Shown here: positions 15,827 through 24,586 of the stretch, piece by piece | How positions within the stretch are numbered: position 1 is the stretch's first letter | How the letters are laid out: every line of letters starts with the position of its first letter | From: Sabulicella glaciei | GTDB taxonomy: Bacteria > Pseudomonadota > Alphaproteobacteria > Acetobacterales > Acetobacteraceae | Assembly: GCF_026183895.1 (NCBI RefSeq) | Contig: NZ_JAPFQI010000011.1 | Location: 62,001-126,000 of the forward strand | Direction: 5' to 3' | Length of the DNA stretch: 64,000 bases | Notes under the pieces: generated by a model | The model's database searches: none | What the model saw: only the letters and a program-made list of their open reading frames with translations | Told to the model about the DNA's origin: nothing | Translations under genes and position numbers: made by a program

Positions 15827-17674
15827 TCAGGCCGCCTGGTCGCCCTTGACGGGGAGGCCGTCGGCCCGGCGCTGGGCGCGCTTGCGCTCATGCGGGTCGA
15901 GGTGGCGCTTGCGCAGCCGCACGGCGGAAGGCGTGACCTCCACCAGCTCATCGTCCTCGATATAGGCGATCGCCTGCTCGAGGCTCATGCGGCGCGGCGG
16001 AGTGAGCAGAAGCGCGTCATCCTTGCCGGCGGCGCGGATGTTGGTGAGCTTCTTTTCCTTCACCGGGTTCACCTCGAGGTCGTCGCCGCGCGAGTTCTCG
16101 CCGATGATCAGCCCCTCATAGACCTTGGTGCCCGGATCCACGAACAGCGTGCCGCGCTCCTGCAGGGCGAAGAGCGCGTATTGCGTCGTCTCGCCATCCA
16201 CGTTGGAGATCAGCGAGCCGTTGCGGCGCCCCTCGATCGGTCCCGCATAGGGACCGTAGCCGTGGAACAGCCGGTTCATGATGCCGGTGCCGCGCGTGTC
16301 GGTCAGGAACTCTGAGTGGTAGCCGATCAGGCCGCGCGAGGGCATGTGGAAGGTCAGGCGGGTCTTTCCGCCGCCCGACGGACGCATGTCCTGCATCTGG
16401 CCCTTGCGGAGCGACATCTTCTCGACGACCACGCCGGAATACTGCTCGTCCACGTCCACGAGGACCTCCTCGTAGGGCTCCTCCTTCTCGCCCGTTTCCG
16501 GGTTCGGACGCATCAGCACGCGCGGGCGGCCGATGGTCAGCTCGAAGCCCTCGCGGCGCATCGTCTCGATCAGCACGCCCAGCTGCAGCTCGCCGCGTCC
16601 CGCCACCTCGAAGGCGTCGGTCTCCTCGGAGTCGCGGATGCGGATGGCGACGTTGCCCTCCGCCTCGCGCATCAGCCGGTCACGGATCTGACGCGACGTC
16701 ACCTTCTTGCCCTCGCGGCCGCCCAGCGGGCCGTCGTTGACGCGGAAGGTCATGGCCAGCGTCGGCGGGTCCACCGGCACGGAAGGCAGCGGCGCCTGCA
16801 TCTCGGGCGCGCAGATCGTGTCGGGAATGGTGCTGTCTGACAGGCCGGCGATGGCGATGATGTCGCCCGCCTGCGCCTCGTCCACCGGCACGCGCTCCAG
16901 CCCGCGGAAGGTGAGCAGCTTGGTCAGCCGCCCCGTCTCCACCTGCGACCCGTCGGCGCGCAGCACCTTCACGGGCATGTTCATGCGGGCCGTGCCCTGC
17001 TCGATCCGGCCCGTGAGGATGCGGCCCAGGAAGTTGTCGTATTCCAGGATCGCCGCGTTCATCGCGAAGGGCGCGTCGGCATCGACGGTCGGCGCCGGGA
17101 CATGGCGGATGATCAGGTCGAACATCGCGTCCAGGTTCTGGCGCGGGCCTTCCATCACCTCGTCGGCCCAGCCCTGGCGGCCCGAGGCGAAGAGCATCGG
17201 GAAGTCCAGCTGCTCGTCCGAAGCGCCCAAATTGGCGAAGAGGTCGAACACCTCGTCATGCACCTCGTGCGGGCGGGCGTCCTGGCGGTCCACCTTGTTC
17301 ACCACCACGATGGGACGGATGCCGCGCGCCAGCGCCTTGCCGAGCACGAACTTGGTCTGGGGCAGCACGCCCTCGGCCGCGTCCACCAGCAGGATGGCGC
17401 CGTCCACCATGGACAGGATGCGCTCCACCTCACCGCCGAAATCGGCGTGGCCAGGGGTGTCGACGATGTTGAGCTTGTGGCCCTTCCAATCCACCGCCGT
17501 GCACTTGGCAAGGATGGTGATGCCGCGCTCCTTCTCGAGGTCGTTGCGGTCCATCGCCCGCTCGGCGACCTGCTGGTTCTCGCGGAAGGTGCCGGACTGC
17601 TTGAGAAGCTGGTCCACCAGGGTCGTCTTGCCGTGGTCGACGTGGGCGATGATCGCGAGGTTTCGCATCTGCAT
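15827..17674 (-). CDS. typA: Translational GTPase TypA/BipA
   Basis: 615 residues from the ATG at 17674; an upstream in-frame ATG at 17695 and an internal one at 17668 are alternatives. The G domain has A-H-V-D-H-G-K-T-T (P-loop), [10 protein letters not shown] and N-K-V-D. The domain order (G, II, III, V, then the TypA-specific C-terminal part with E-N-S-R-G-D-D-L-E) and length match the family. It binds the 70S ribosome and supports assembly and stress or cold adaptation. Monocistronic, with a strong hairpin terminator downstream. Confidence 0.95.
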   Translation of the reverse strand: MQMRNLAIIAHVDHGKTTLVDQLLKQSGTFRENQQVAERAMDRNDLEKERGITILAKCTAVDWKGHKLNIVDTPGHADFGGEVERILSMVDGAILLVDAAEGVLPQTKFVLGKALARGIRPIVVVNKVDRQDARPHEVHDEVFDLFANLGASDEQLDFPMLFASGRQGWADEVMEGPRQNLDAMFDLIIRHVPAPTVDADAPFAMNAAILEYDNFLGRILTGRIEQGTARMNMPVKVLRADGSQVETGRLTKLLTFRGLERVPVDEAQAGDIIAIAGLSDSTIPDTICAPEMQAPLPSVPVDPPTLAMTFRVNDGPLGGREGKKVTSRQIRDRLMREAEGNVAIRIRDSEETDAFEVAGRGELQLGVLIETMRREGFELTIGRPRVLMRPNPETGEKEEPYEEVLVDVDEQYSGVVVEKMSLRKGQMQDMRPSGGGKTRLTFHMPSRGLIGYHSEFLTDTRGTGIMNRLFHGYGPYAGPIEGRRNGSLISNVDGETTQYALFALQERGTLFVDPGTKVYEGLIIGENSRGDDLEVNPVKEKKLTNIRAAGKDDALLLTPPRRMSLEQAIAYIEDDELVEVTPSAVRLRKRHLDPHERKRAQRRADGLPVKGDQAA

Positions 17675-17806
17675 GGGCGGAAGGCTTCCGGGCATGGGTT
17701 GGCCCGGGCGTCTCGGAAGCCCCGGGCAGGGTTGTCACAACTTGTGTGGCTTGTGCGCCGCACACATAGGGGGTGAAAGGCCGGAATGCCAGCCATATCC
17801 ACCGGA

Positions 17807-18172
17807 ATGACCCGCTTCGCACGCATCCTGCCCCTGCTGGCGGCGCTGGCCTCGGGCGCCGCCGCCGCGCAGGACATCCCGCGCGTGCGCGGTTCCTGCG
17901 GCGCGGATGGGCGGCTGCTGCTGGACCGGGTGCAGGCGGAGCGGCGCTCGGATGGGCAGTGGAACTACCTGATCCACGTCCGCAACACGACGCGGCGGCC
18001 GATCCTCTTCACCATGAGCCTACGCGCGGCGGAGCGGGAGTTGGCGCGGCGCGACAACCAGCCCTACCGCGTCGGCGGCGAGGACGTGCTGGTGGTCCCG
18101 GCCGGGCCGGGCCCGCGCCCCGTGCCCACGGCGGAAGTCGCGGCGGGCCTCGTGCTGAACTGCCCGATGTAG
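17807..18172 (+). CDS. Hypothetical exported protein
   Basis: 121 residues from the ATG at 17807, which begins a clear signal peptide ([15 protein letters not shown], cleavage near A-A-A-Q-D). An earlier in-frame ATG at 17786 would add 7 residues. The mature part contains two Cys residues (R-G-S-C-G-A-D and L-N-C-P-M at the end) that could form a disulfide, and [11 protein letters not shown], resembling a beta-sandwich edge. Family not recognised. Confidence 0.65.
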   Translation: MTRFARILPLLAALASGAAAAQDIPRVRGSCGADGRLLLDRVQAERRSDGQWNYLIHVRNTTRRPILFTMSLRAAERELARRDNQPYRVGGEDVLVVPAGPGPRPVPTAEVAAGLVLNCPM

Positions 18173-18251
18173 GTCCCCACGAGAATGCGCCGCATCTTCG
18201 CGGGGGCCCGTCGGGGTGGCGGGGTGGGGCGTGCTTGCGCCGCCGGAGGCG

Positions 18252-18722
18252 CTATTGCGCCTTCACCGGCCGGTCCGCGTGGCTGTCGGGCGGCACGCCC
18301 TTGGCCAGCGACATGTGCGAATGGACGGCGACCCAGCGCTCGCCCTCGCCGCCGTTCGGCACCAGGGCCAGGGTGGTGCGGCCGGGCCGGTCGAAGCGCG
18401 CACCGTCCGGATGGTAGCCCGTGCTTTCGAAGGGCACGATCGCCACGGCCATCGAGCCGTCCGCGCTCGCCAGCACCCGCGCCGCGTCCAGGCGGAAGCG
18501 GAAGTCGCTGGTCCTTGGCCAGACGCTGCTCCATTGCCGGTCGCGAAAGGGCTCCAGCCCCTCCACCACGGCCTGCACCGTGCCGAAGGCCAGGATGCGC
18601 GGATGCCAGAACGGGTAGGCGCTGCGGTAATCCACCTCCCGCACGCAGGCGGCGAAGCGCTCCAGCCAGTCATGGATGGCGGCGCGGATTGCCTCCGGCG
18701 CCTCGGGCAGGGCGGGGCTCAC
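18252..18722 (-). CDS. SnoaL/NTF2-like (DUF4440-type) protein
   Basis: 156 residues. The pattern is that of a small cone-shaped NTF2-like domain: an N-terminal helix (I-H-D-W-L-E-R-F-A-A-C), Y-R-S-A-Y-P-F-W-H-P, a G-T-V-Q-A-V-V-E-G loop and C-terminal strands ending W-V-A-V-H-S-H-M-S. Such domains bind small ligands or catalyse simple isomerisations or additions; the substrate is unknown. The start overlaps the stop of the upstream gene by 4 nt, so it forms a three-gene minus-strand run with a secreted protein and a PfkB kinase. Confidence 0.72.
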   Translation of the reverse strand: MSPALPEAPEAIRAAIHDWLERFAACVREVDYRSAYPFWHPRILAFGTVQAVVEGLEPFRDRQWSSVWPRTSDFRFRLDAARVLASADGSMAVAIVPFESTGYHPDGARFDRPGRTTLALVPNGGEGERWVAVHSHMSLAKGVPPDSHADRPVKAQ

Positions 18723-19243
18723 CGGGGGCGGCGCCGCGGGCGGTCCAGCGCGGCCAGCGCCGCCTCGACCTCGCGCTGCGCGGTGGCGCGGTCGTTGCGC
18801 AACAGCGCGGCGCGGGCGGCGGCGATGCGCCCCACCGGCCCGCCCTGCACCGCCTCGCCGGCGCGCGTCGCCAGGGTGGAGCGGGTGAGGAGGCGCGACT
18901 CTGCCCGCTCCAGGAACTCGTTGGCCTGGCCGGCGCGGCCGGCGCGCAGCGACGTGTAAGCCGCGTTCAGGAGGCCGGCGGCGTCGTCCACGCTGGCGGC
19001 ATCCGCCTCGGCCGCGTCGCGGTTCTGCGACGGCACCCAGGGGGTCGCGCCGGGCTGGGCCTGCTGGCGCTGCAATTCCTGGATGGCGGAATCGCGCGGC
19101 GGCGCCGCCTGGGCCATGGCGTTCGGCGGCGGATGGCCCGCGCCGTGATGCGCCCAGTGCGTGTGCGCCCAGGGCCGCTCATGCGCCAGCGCCGTGCCGG
19201 GCAGCGCGATGGCCAGGGCCAGGGCGAGGATGCGCGTCGTCAT
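18719..19243 (-). CDS. Hypothetical exported His-rich, helical protein
   Basis: 174 residues. The signal peptide (I-L-A-L-A-L-A-I-A-L-P, cleavage after A-L-A) is followed by a His-rich segment (H-E-R-P-W-A-H-T-H-W-A-H-H), which may bind metal. The C-terminal half is Ala/Arg-rich and helical (L-L-N-A-A-Y-T-S-L-R-A-G-R-A-G-Q-A), resembling a helix-turn-helix repeat. Its ATG overlaps the stop of the PfkB gene and its end overlaps the next gene, so all three are translationally coupled. Family not recognised. Confidence 0.7.
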   Translation of the reverse strand: MTTRILALALAIALPGTALAHERPWAHTHWAHHGAGHPPPNAMAQAAPPRDSAIQELQRQQAQPGATPWVPSQNRDAAEADAASVDDAAGLLNAAYTSLRAGRAGQANEFLERAESRLLTRSTLATRAGEAVQGGPVGRIAAARAALLRNDRATAQREVEAALAALDRPRRRPR

Positions 19244-20217
19244 GCCACCATCTCCTTCAGGTCGGCCTGCGGGCGGGCGCCGAAATGCCCGATCACCTCG
19301 GCCGCGGCGATGCTGCCCCAGCGCCCGGCTTCCGCCAATGGCAGCCCCCGGGCATGGGCGGCGAGGAAGCCGGCGGCGTAGGCGTCGCCCGCGCCGGTCG
19401 TGTCCACCACCCGCGCCGGGGCGGCCTCGACGGCGTCGCGCCCGTTCTTCGAAAGGATAACGCTGCCCTTCTCCGAGCGGGTGAGGGCGGCGATGGACAC
19501 GTCGCGCGCCGCCTGGGCCGCCGCCTGCTCGAAATCCTCCGTGCCGTAGAGGGCGGACACCTCCGCCTCGTTCGCGAACAGGATGTCGGCGTCGTTGCGA
19601 ACGAAGTCGAGAAAGGCGTCGCGGTGGCGGCCGACGCAGAACGGGTCGCTTAGCGTGATGGCGACCTGCCGCCCGGCCGCGCGCGCCACGCGCGCCGCCT
19701 TGCGGAAGGCGGCCTGCGCCGCCGGCGGGTCGAACAGGTAGCCTTCCAGGTACACGATGGCCGCCCTCGCCACCTCCGCCTCGTCCACATCCGCCTCGCC
19801 AAAGGAGACGCAGGCGCCAAGATAGGTGTTCATGGTGCGCTGCCCGTCCGGCGAGACGAGGATGAGGCAGCGCGCCGTGGGTGCGCCCCCCTCCAGCCTC
19901 GCCGTCGGGAAATGCACCCCTGCGGCGCAGATGTCGTGGGCGAAGACCTCGCCCAGCGTGTCCTTCGCCACCTTGCCGAGGAAACCGACCTTCGCCCCCA
20001 GCGCCGCCGCCACCGCGCAGGTATTGGCCGCCGACCCCCCGGAGGATTCCACCCCCGGCGGCATGGCGGCGTAGAGCGCCTCCGCCTCCTCCGTCGAGAT
20101 CAGCGACATGCCGCCCTTCGGCAGGTCCCGGTCGAGGAGGAAGGAATCGGGCACGGGGGCCAGCACGTCCACGATGGCATTGCCGATGCCGAGGATGTCG
20201 AGGCTCTGGCTGTTCAT
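19240..20217 (-). CDS. PfkB family carbohydrate/adenosine kinase
   Basis: 325 residues from the ATG at 20217 (M-N-S-Q-S-L-D-I-L-G-I-G-N-A-I-V-D). The frame extends upstream to 20364, but that part is non-homologous and covers the bactofilin promoter. PfkB features include G-G-S-A-A-N-T near residue 60 and D-T-T-G-A-G-D-A-Y-A-A-G-F with the catalytic Asp near the C-terminus. The N-terminal G-N-A-I-V-D and the overall length match the adenosine kinase-like subgroup common in alphaproteobacteria; the sugar or nucleoside substrate is not certain. Confidence 0.88.
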   Translation of the reverse strand: MNSQSLDILGIGNAIVDVLAPVPDSFLLDRDLPKGGMSLISTEEAEALYAAMPPGVESSGGSAANTCAVAAALGAKVGFLGKVAKDTLGEVFAHDICAAGVHFPTARLEGGAPTARCLILVSPDGQRTMNTYLGACVSFGEADVDEAEVARAAIVYLEGYLFDPPAAQAAFRKAARVARAAGRQVAITLSDPFCVGRHRDAFLDFVRNDADILFANEAEVSALYGTEDFEQAAAQAARDVSIAALTRSEKGSVILSKNGRDAVEAAPARVVDTTGAGDAYAAGFLAAHARGLPLAEAGRWGSIAAAEVIGHFGARPQADLKEMVA

Positions 20218-20306
20218 GCGGCGCAAGGCTTCCGGCTGTTTGGAGGCCCAGGGGTTAGAAGGAAAACCCGTAGTTGGAAACTGGCGCGAATCCGGTCTTA
20301 CGCACA

Positions 20307-20334
20307 TTGTGCCGCGGGGGGCGCGCGGTATAAC
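20307..20334 (+). promoter_or_regulatory. Promoter of the bactofilin gene
   Basis: TTGTGC (20307-20312), 16 bp, TATAAC (20329-20334). The -10 box is strong and isolated within otherwise GC-rich DNA, 33 bp before the bactofilin ATG. A start site near 20341 would leave a leader of about 27 nt. Confidence 0.5.
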
Positions 20335-20367
20335 CGCGACCGGAACCGGATACAGGGGGATCACATC

Positions 20368-20922
20368 ATGTCCATCTTCGGCCGCAAGAAGGACGACGGC
20401 ACCGAGGCGAACGACGCGCCGGTTCCCGCGCGCGACGCGGAGCTCGCCGTTCCGACCTATCGCGCCCCCGCGGCGAACAGCGCCCCGGTCGGCCTTCCCC
20501 CGAGGCCGGCCGCGCCGGCCCCCGCCGCCAATGGCGGCGCCCCGCGCCCCGCCGCCGCGCCAGGCGTGAGCGCCCCGCCCCGCCCCTCCACGCAGGAGCG
20601 CCGCACCCTGGTGGTCGGCCGCGGCATCGCGCTGCAGGGCACGGTGGCGGATGCCGAGCGCCTCGTGGTCGAGGGCACGGTGGAAAGCCAGATGATCCAG
20701 GCCGCCGAGCTGCAGATCGCGCAGACCGGCGTGTTCCGCGGCGAGGTCCAGGTCGAGGATGCCGAGATCGCCGGCGTGTTCGACGGCACGGTGACGGCGC
20801 GCGGCAACCTGATCATCCGCACCACCGGCACGGTGAAGGGCGTCGCCCGCTGCAAGCGCCTTTCCGTCGAGGAAGGGGGCAAGATCATGGGCTCCATGGA
20901 GATGCTCCAGGGCGAGGGCTGA
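20368..20922 (+). CDS. Bactofilin (polymer-forming cytoskeletal protein)
   Basis: 184 residues. The N-terminal tail (about 1-85) is Pro/Ala-rich and disordered, starting M-S-I-F-G-R-K-K-D. Residues about 88-180 form the right-handed beta-helix, with short repeats such as I-A-L-Q-G-T-V, L-V-V-E-G-T-V-E, V-F-R-G-E-V-Q-V and V-F-D-G-T-V-T-A-R-G. Bactofilins polymerise without nucleotide and scaffold cell-wall or polar proteins at the membrane. No peptidase partner gene is adjacent. It has its own promoter. Confidence 0.93.
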   Translation: MSIFGRKKDDGTEANDAPVPARDAELAVPTYRAPAANSAPVGLPPRPAAPAPAANGGAPRPAAAPGVSAPPRPSTQERRTLVVGRGIALQGTVADAERLVVEGTVESQMIQAAELQIAQTGVFRGEVQVEDAEIAGVFDGTVTARGNLIIRTTGTVKGVARCKRLSVEEGGKIMGSMEMLQGEG

Positions 20923-20996
20923 GCCCCGCCCGCCGCCCCTGGCCGGTCCCGGGGCGGCGCCGATCCTTTCCGAACTTCAGCTTCCGGACCTGCCGC

Positions 20997-21494
20997 ATGC
21001 CGCGCCGGACCGTTTCCTTCCTGTTGCTGCTGCCGCTGCTGGCCTGCGCGCCCGATGCGGCGCGCGAGGCCGAGGTGGCGCAGGCGGCGCTGGAAAGCCA
21101 CCGCGCCACGCTCCAGGCCCTGGGCGATGCGCCACCGCCTTCGCCTGCGGCACCGGCCGCGCCCCCCCGCGCCGCGCCGACCCGCCGGGCCGCCTCGCAA
21201 TTCCTGGGCGCCAGCCCCGATGCGCTGCTGGAGGCGCTGGGCGAGCCGACCCTGCGGCGGGAGGAGGGCAGCGCCTCCGTCTGGCTCTACGCCGCCGGGG
21301 GCTGCCAGCTCGACGTGGTGCTCTACCCGGGCGCGGGCGGTCCGCGCGTCGCCCATGTGCAGGCCCGTGCCGGCGGCCTTGTCCAACGCACCGAGGCGGC
21401 GTGCCTGCGCGACCTCCAGTCCCGGCGCGACGAGGCGCGTAGCCGCCGCAACACCGAGCCTGGACGCGGCCCGCCCCTCGAACTCGGCGCGTGA
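20997..21494 (+). CDS. Hypothetical lipoprotein
   Basis: 165 residues. A lipoprotein signal (F-L-L-L-L-P-L-L-A-C) places the lipidated Cys at residue 17. After a Pro/Ala linker, the C-terminal domain reads F-L-G-A-S-P-D-A-L-L-E-A-L-G-E-P-T-L-R-R-E-E-like, then V-W-L-Y and C-Q-L-D-V-V-L-Y, a BamE/SmpA-like beta pattern common in alphaproteobacterial lipoproteins. The final stop overlaps the GTG start of the AEC transporter. Probably outer-membrane anchored; function unknown. Confidence 0.72.
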   Translation: MPRRTVSFLLLLPLLACAPDAAREAEVAQAALESHRATLQALGDAPPPSPAAPAAPPRAAPTRRAASQFLGASPDALLEALGEPTLRREEGSASVWLYAAGGCQLDVVLYPGAGGPRVAHVQARAGGLVQRTEAACLRDLQSRRDEARSRRNTEPGRGPPLELGA

Positions 21495-22417
21495 TCCCCT
21501 ATCTCGACGCATTCGTACCGGCCTTCGGGCTGTTGGCGCTGGGTGCGCTGCTGAAGCGCGGCCTCCTGCCCGACGACACGGTCTGGGCGGGGATCGAGCG
21601 GCTGATCTTCTGGGTGCTCCTGCCTTCGCTGCTGGTCGCGGCCATCGGCTCGGTGGACCTCGCGCAGGTGCCGGTGGGGGGGATGCTGCTGGCGATCTGG
21701 CTGGCGCTGGCGACGGGCACGGTGCTGTCCGTCGCGCTGTCGCGCCTGTTCCGGCAGCCGCATGCTTCCATGACCTCGGTCGTCATGGGCGGCATCCGCT
21801 TCAACAACCTGATCGGCTTCGCCGTGGCGGGCGCCTTGTTCGGCCTGCCCGGCATCGCGCTGGGGGCGGTGGCGACGGGGCTGATCGTGCCCTTCGTGCA
21901 GCTTGTCACCAACGCCGCCTTCGCCCTGGGGCGGCCCGGCCCGTTCCGGCTGCTGCCGGCGCTGCGGCAGGTGGCGATGAACCCGCTGATGCTGGCCTGC
22001 CTCGTCGGCTTCGCCGTGGCGGCGCTGGGCGGGCTGCCGCCGGGGGTAAAGCCGCTGGCCGAGACGCTGGGTCGCGCCTCCGTCGCGCTCGGCCTGCTGG
22101 CGGTGGGGGCGGCGCTTTCCGCCCGCGCCCTGGCGGACCGGGTCGCGCTGCAACTCCTCACCGCCGCGCTGAAGCTCCTCGCCATGCCGGGACTCACCTT
22201 GCTGCTGGGCCTCGCCCTGGGGCTGGAGCCGTTGGCGCTGGCCATGGCGGTGCTGTTCATGGCGCTGCCCACCGCCGCCACCTCCTACGTCATGGCGCGC
22301 GCCATGGGAGGCGACGCGCCGCTCATGGCGGCCATCACGACCACGGAGCACGCGCTGGCCGTGGTGACGCTGCCGCTCTGGCTGCTGCTGGCGAAGCGCC
22401 TCACCGGGCTGGGGTGA
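21491..22417 (+). CDS. AEC family (auxin efflux carrier-like) transporter
   Basis: 308 residues with about ten membrane helices. It starts at GTG 21491, overlapping the preceding stop (GTGA). Two related halves are visible, each with a helix-breaking turn (G-G-I-R-F-N-N-L-I-G-F in the first, L-P-T-A-A-T-S-Y-V-M-A in the second), the pattern of the AEC/bile-acid carrier fold. AEC carriers export organic acids or amino acid derivatives; the substrate cannot be read from the sequence. Confidence 0.88.
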   Translation: MIPYLDAFVPAFGLLALGALLKRGLLPDDTVWAGIERLIFWVLLPSLLVAAIGSVDLAQVPVGGMLLAIWLALATGTVLSVALSRLFRQPHASMTSVVMGGIRFNNLIGFAVAGALFGLPGIALGAVATGLIVPFVQLVTNAAFALGRPGPFRLLPALRQVAMNPLMLACLVGFAVAALGGLPPGVKPLAETLGRASVALGLLAVGAALSARALADRVALQLLTAALKLLAMPGLTLLLGLALGLEPLALAMAVLFMALPTAATSYVMARAMGGDAPLMAAITTTEHALAVVTLPLWLLLAKRLTGLG

Positions 22418-22457
22418 GGCTTCGTTAACCGGGTGGCCCTAGGGGTCAGGGGACGCC

Positions 22458-23468
22458 ATGCCCAGCGACGCCCCACCGATCGCGCGCCCCGACCCGGCGA
22501 TGCGCCACGCCCACGACGCCATCGCCGCGCTGCTGCGCCATGGGCTTCGCCCCACCCCGCCCAATTACGCGCTGTGGTTCGAGTTCCACGCCGGCGAAAC
22601 CGCGGCGCTGCGCGCGGCGCTGGAGGACCGGCTGCGCGACCCGTCCCCGCTGCGCGAGGCGGAGATGGCGGCGCTGCACGCCCGCTTCGGCGGCAGCCCC
22701 TCCGGCCTCACCCTTGCCGAGATCTCGCAGCGCCTCGGCGAGGCAGTGCGCGACGCCGCCGCCATCCTGGACGGCGCCGCCACGGATGCGGCGCGCTACG
22801 GAAAGTCGCTGGAGGGGGCGGCCGCCGCGCTGGCCTCCGGCACGGCGGATTGGCCGGAGGTGCTCGCGGGGCTGATCCACGAAACCCAGGCGCTGCGCGA
22901 CAAGGGCGCCACCCTCGCGCGTCGCCTCGCGGAAACCGGTCGCCGCGCCGAGGCGCTGCGTCAGGAGCTGGAGGAAGCGCGGCGCGAGGCGGCGACGGAC
23001 GCCCTCACCGGCCTTCCCAACCGCCGCGCCTTCGAGGCGGCGCTGGAGCGGCACCTCGAAGGCGAGGAGCCACCCTGCCTCCTGCTGCTCGACGTGGATC
23101 ACTTCAAGGCGGTGAAGGACCGGCATGGCCACGCGGCGGGCGACCTCGCGCTGCGGCACCTAGGCGCCACGCTGCGCGAGGCGGCGCGCGCCGCCGACTT
23201 GCCGGCGCGGCTGGGCGGGGAGGAATTCGCCGTGCTGATGCCCGCCACCCCGCCCGAGCGCGCGATGCGCGCGGCGGAGGCGCTGCGCCAGGCCGTCGCG
23301 CGCGAAGGCATGATGCTGGAGGACGGGACGCGCCTCGCCCTTACCGTCTCGGGCGGGCTGGCAGCCGCGGCGCCCGGGGAGGGGAGCGCGCGCCTCGCGG
23401 AGCGCGCCGATGCCGCGCTCTACGCCGCGAAGCGGAACGGGCGGAACCGCATCGAGGCGGCGCCCTGA
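22458..23468 (+). CDS. Diguanylate cyclase (GGDEF) with a cytosolic helical N-terminus
   Basis: 336 residues, no membrane segment. Residues about 1-165 are helical and unassigned (P-P-N-Y-A-L-W-F-E-F is typical of a group of alphaproteobacterial GGDEF proteins). The GGDEF domain starts at A-T-D-A-L-T-G-L-P-N-R-R. The active-site loop is G-G-E-E-F at residues 253-257, and the inhibitory I-site R-A-A-D lies five residues before it, so the enzyme should make c-di-GMP and be product inhibited. No EAL domain. Confidence 0.93.
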   Translation: MPSDAPPIARPDPAMRHAHDAIAALLRHGLRPTPPNYALWFEFHAGETAALRAALEDRLRDPSPLREAEMAALHARFGGSPSGLTLAEISQRLGEAVRDAAAILDGAATDAARYGKSLEGAAAALASGTADWPEVLAGLIHETQALRDKGATLARRLAETGRRAEALRQELEEARREAATDALTGLPNRRAFEAALERHLEGEEPPCLLLLDVDHFKAVKDRHGHAAGDLALRHLGATLREAARAADLPARLGGEEFAVLMPATPPERAMRAAEALRQAVAREGMMLEDGTRLALTVSGGLAAAAPGEGSARLAERADAALYAAKRNGRNRIEAAP

Positions 23469-23533
23469 GACGGCTTGGAAGCGCCGCCCTGCTGCGCCAG
23501 GATGGCGCGGATGAATCGGCGGGGGATGCGGTG

Positions 23534-24505
23534 ATGCTGGGGCGCAGGCAGTGGGCGATGGGTCTGGGCGCGGCGGCGCTGCCGCTGGCGGCGCGCGCGC
23601 AGGGCAGCTTCCCCGATCGCCCGATCCGCTGGATCGTCGGCTATCCGCCCGGCGGCGCGTCCGACGTCTTCGCGCGGCTGATCGGCGGGCTGATGAGCCA
23701 GCGCCTCGGCCAGAACGTGGTGGTGGAGAACCGGCCGGGCGGCGGCGCCGTGGTGGCGAGCGAACTCGTCGCGCGCGCCGCGCCGGACGGCCACACCTGG
23801 ATGCACGTGGACAACGGCATCCTCACCTACAACCCCGCCCTCTACGGCCGCCTGCCCTACGACCCGGATCGCGACTTCGCCGGGGTCGGCTTCATCGGGC
23901 GCTTCCCGCTCTACATCGTCGTGCGGCCGGACGACGCGTCGCCGCGCGACTTCGCCGGGCTGCTGGAGGCGTCGCGGCGCCGCGCCCCCACCTACGGCAC
24001 GCCCGCCGTCGCCTCGCCGCACCACCTCGCGATGGAATTGGTGAAGCGCCGCACCGCGATGGATGCGACGCACGTGCCGTATCGCGGCGGCCCCGCCGCC
24101 ATGCAGGACCTGCTGGGCGGGCAGGTGGACGTGGTGGTGATCGACACTGCCACCGGCCTTCCCTTCATCCGCGACCGCAAGGTGCGCGTGCTGGCGGCGC
24201 TGACCGAGACGCGCACCCCCGACGTGCCCGACGCACCGACGATGGTGGAGCTGGGCTATCCCGGCACGGTCGCCTGGGGCTGGCAGGGCATGAGCGTCCC
24301 CGCCGCCACCCCCGCGCCGGTCGTCGCGCGCCTGTCGCAGGAGATGATCGGCGCCATCCAGACGCCGGAGGTGGTGGCGCGGATGCGCGGCCTGGGCATC
24401 GAGTACCAGCCCTGGACGCCCGCGCAATTCGCCGAGTTCGTGCGCGCCGAGAACGCGCTGTGGCGCCCGCTGATCCGGGAGCTGGGAATCCGGCTGGACT
24501 CCTAG
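23534..24505 (+). CDS. Bug-family tripartite tricarboxylate transporter binding protein
   Basis: 323 residues. The N-terminus M-L-G-R-R-Q-W-A-M-G-L-G-A-A-A-L is a signal peptide with an Arg pair, possibly Tat-like. Family blocks include P-D-R-P-I-R-W-I-V-G-Y-P-P-G-G, E-N-R-P-G-G-G and A-A-P-D-G-H-T-W. The ATG at 23534 is chosen; an in-frame GTG one codon earlier is possible. Bug proteins capture carboxylates in the periplasm for TctAB permeases; no tctA or tctB is nearby, which is usual for the expanded orphan sets of Acetobacteraceae and Burkholderiales. Confidence 0.9.
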   Translation: MLGRRQWAMGLGAAALPLAARAQGSFPDRPIRWIVGYPPGGASDVFARLIGGLMSQRLGQNVVVENRPGGGAVVASELVARAAPDGHTWMHVDNGILTYNPALYGRLPYDPDRDFAGVGFIGRFPLYIVVRPDDASPRDFAGLLEASRRRAPTYGTPAVASPHHLAMELVKRRTAMDATHVPYRGGPAAMQDLLGGQVDVVVIDTATGLPFIRDRKVRVLAALTETRTPDVPDAPTMVELGYPGTVAWGWQGMSVPAATPAPVVARLSQEMIGAIQTPEVVARMRGLGIEYQPWTPAQFAEFVRAENALWRPLIRELGIRLDS

Positions 24506-24586
24506 GCCCGGCGCGGCAAAGGAAACGGCCCTCTCGCGCGACGCGGCGCTTTTCCCCGCCTGCCGGAGGCCGCTATCAGGAGGCCG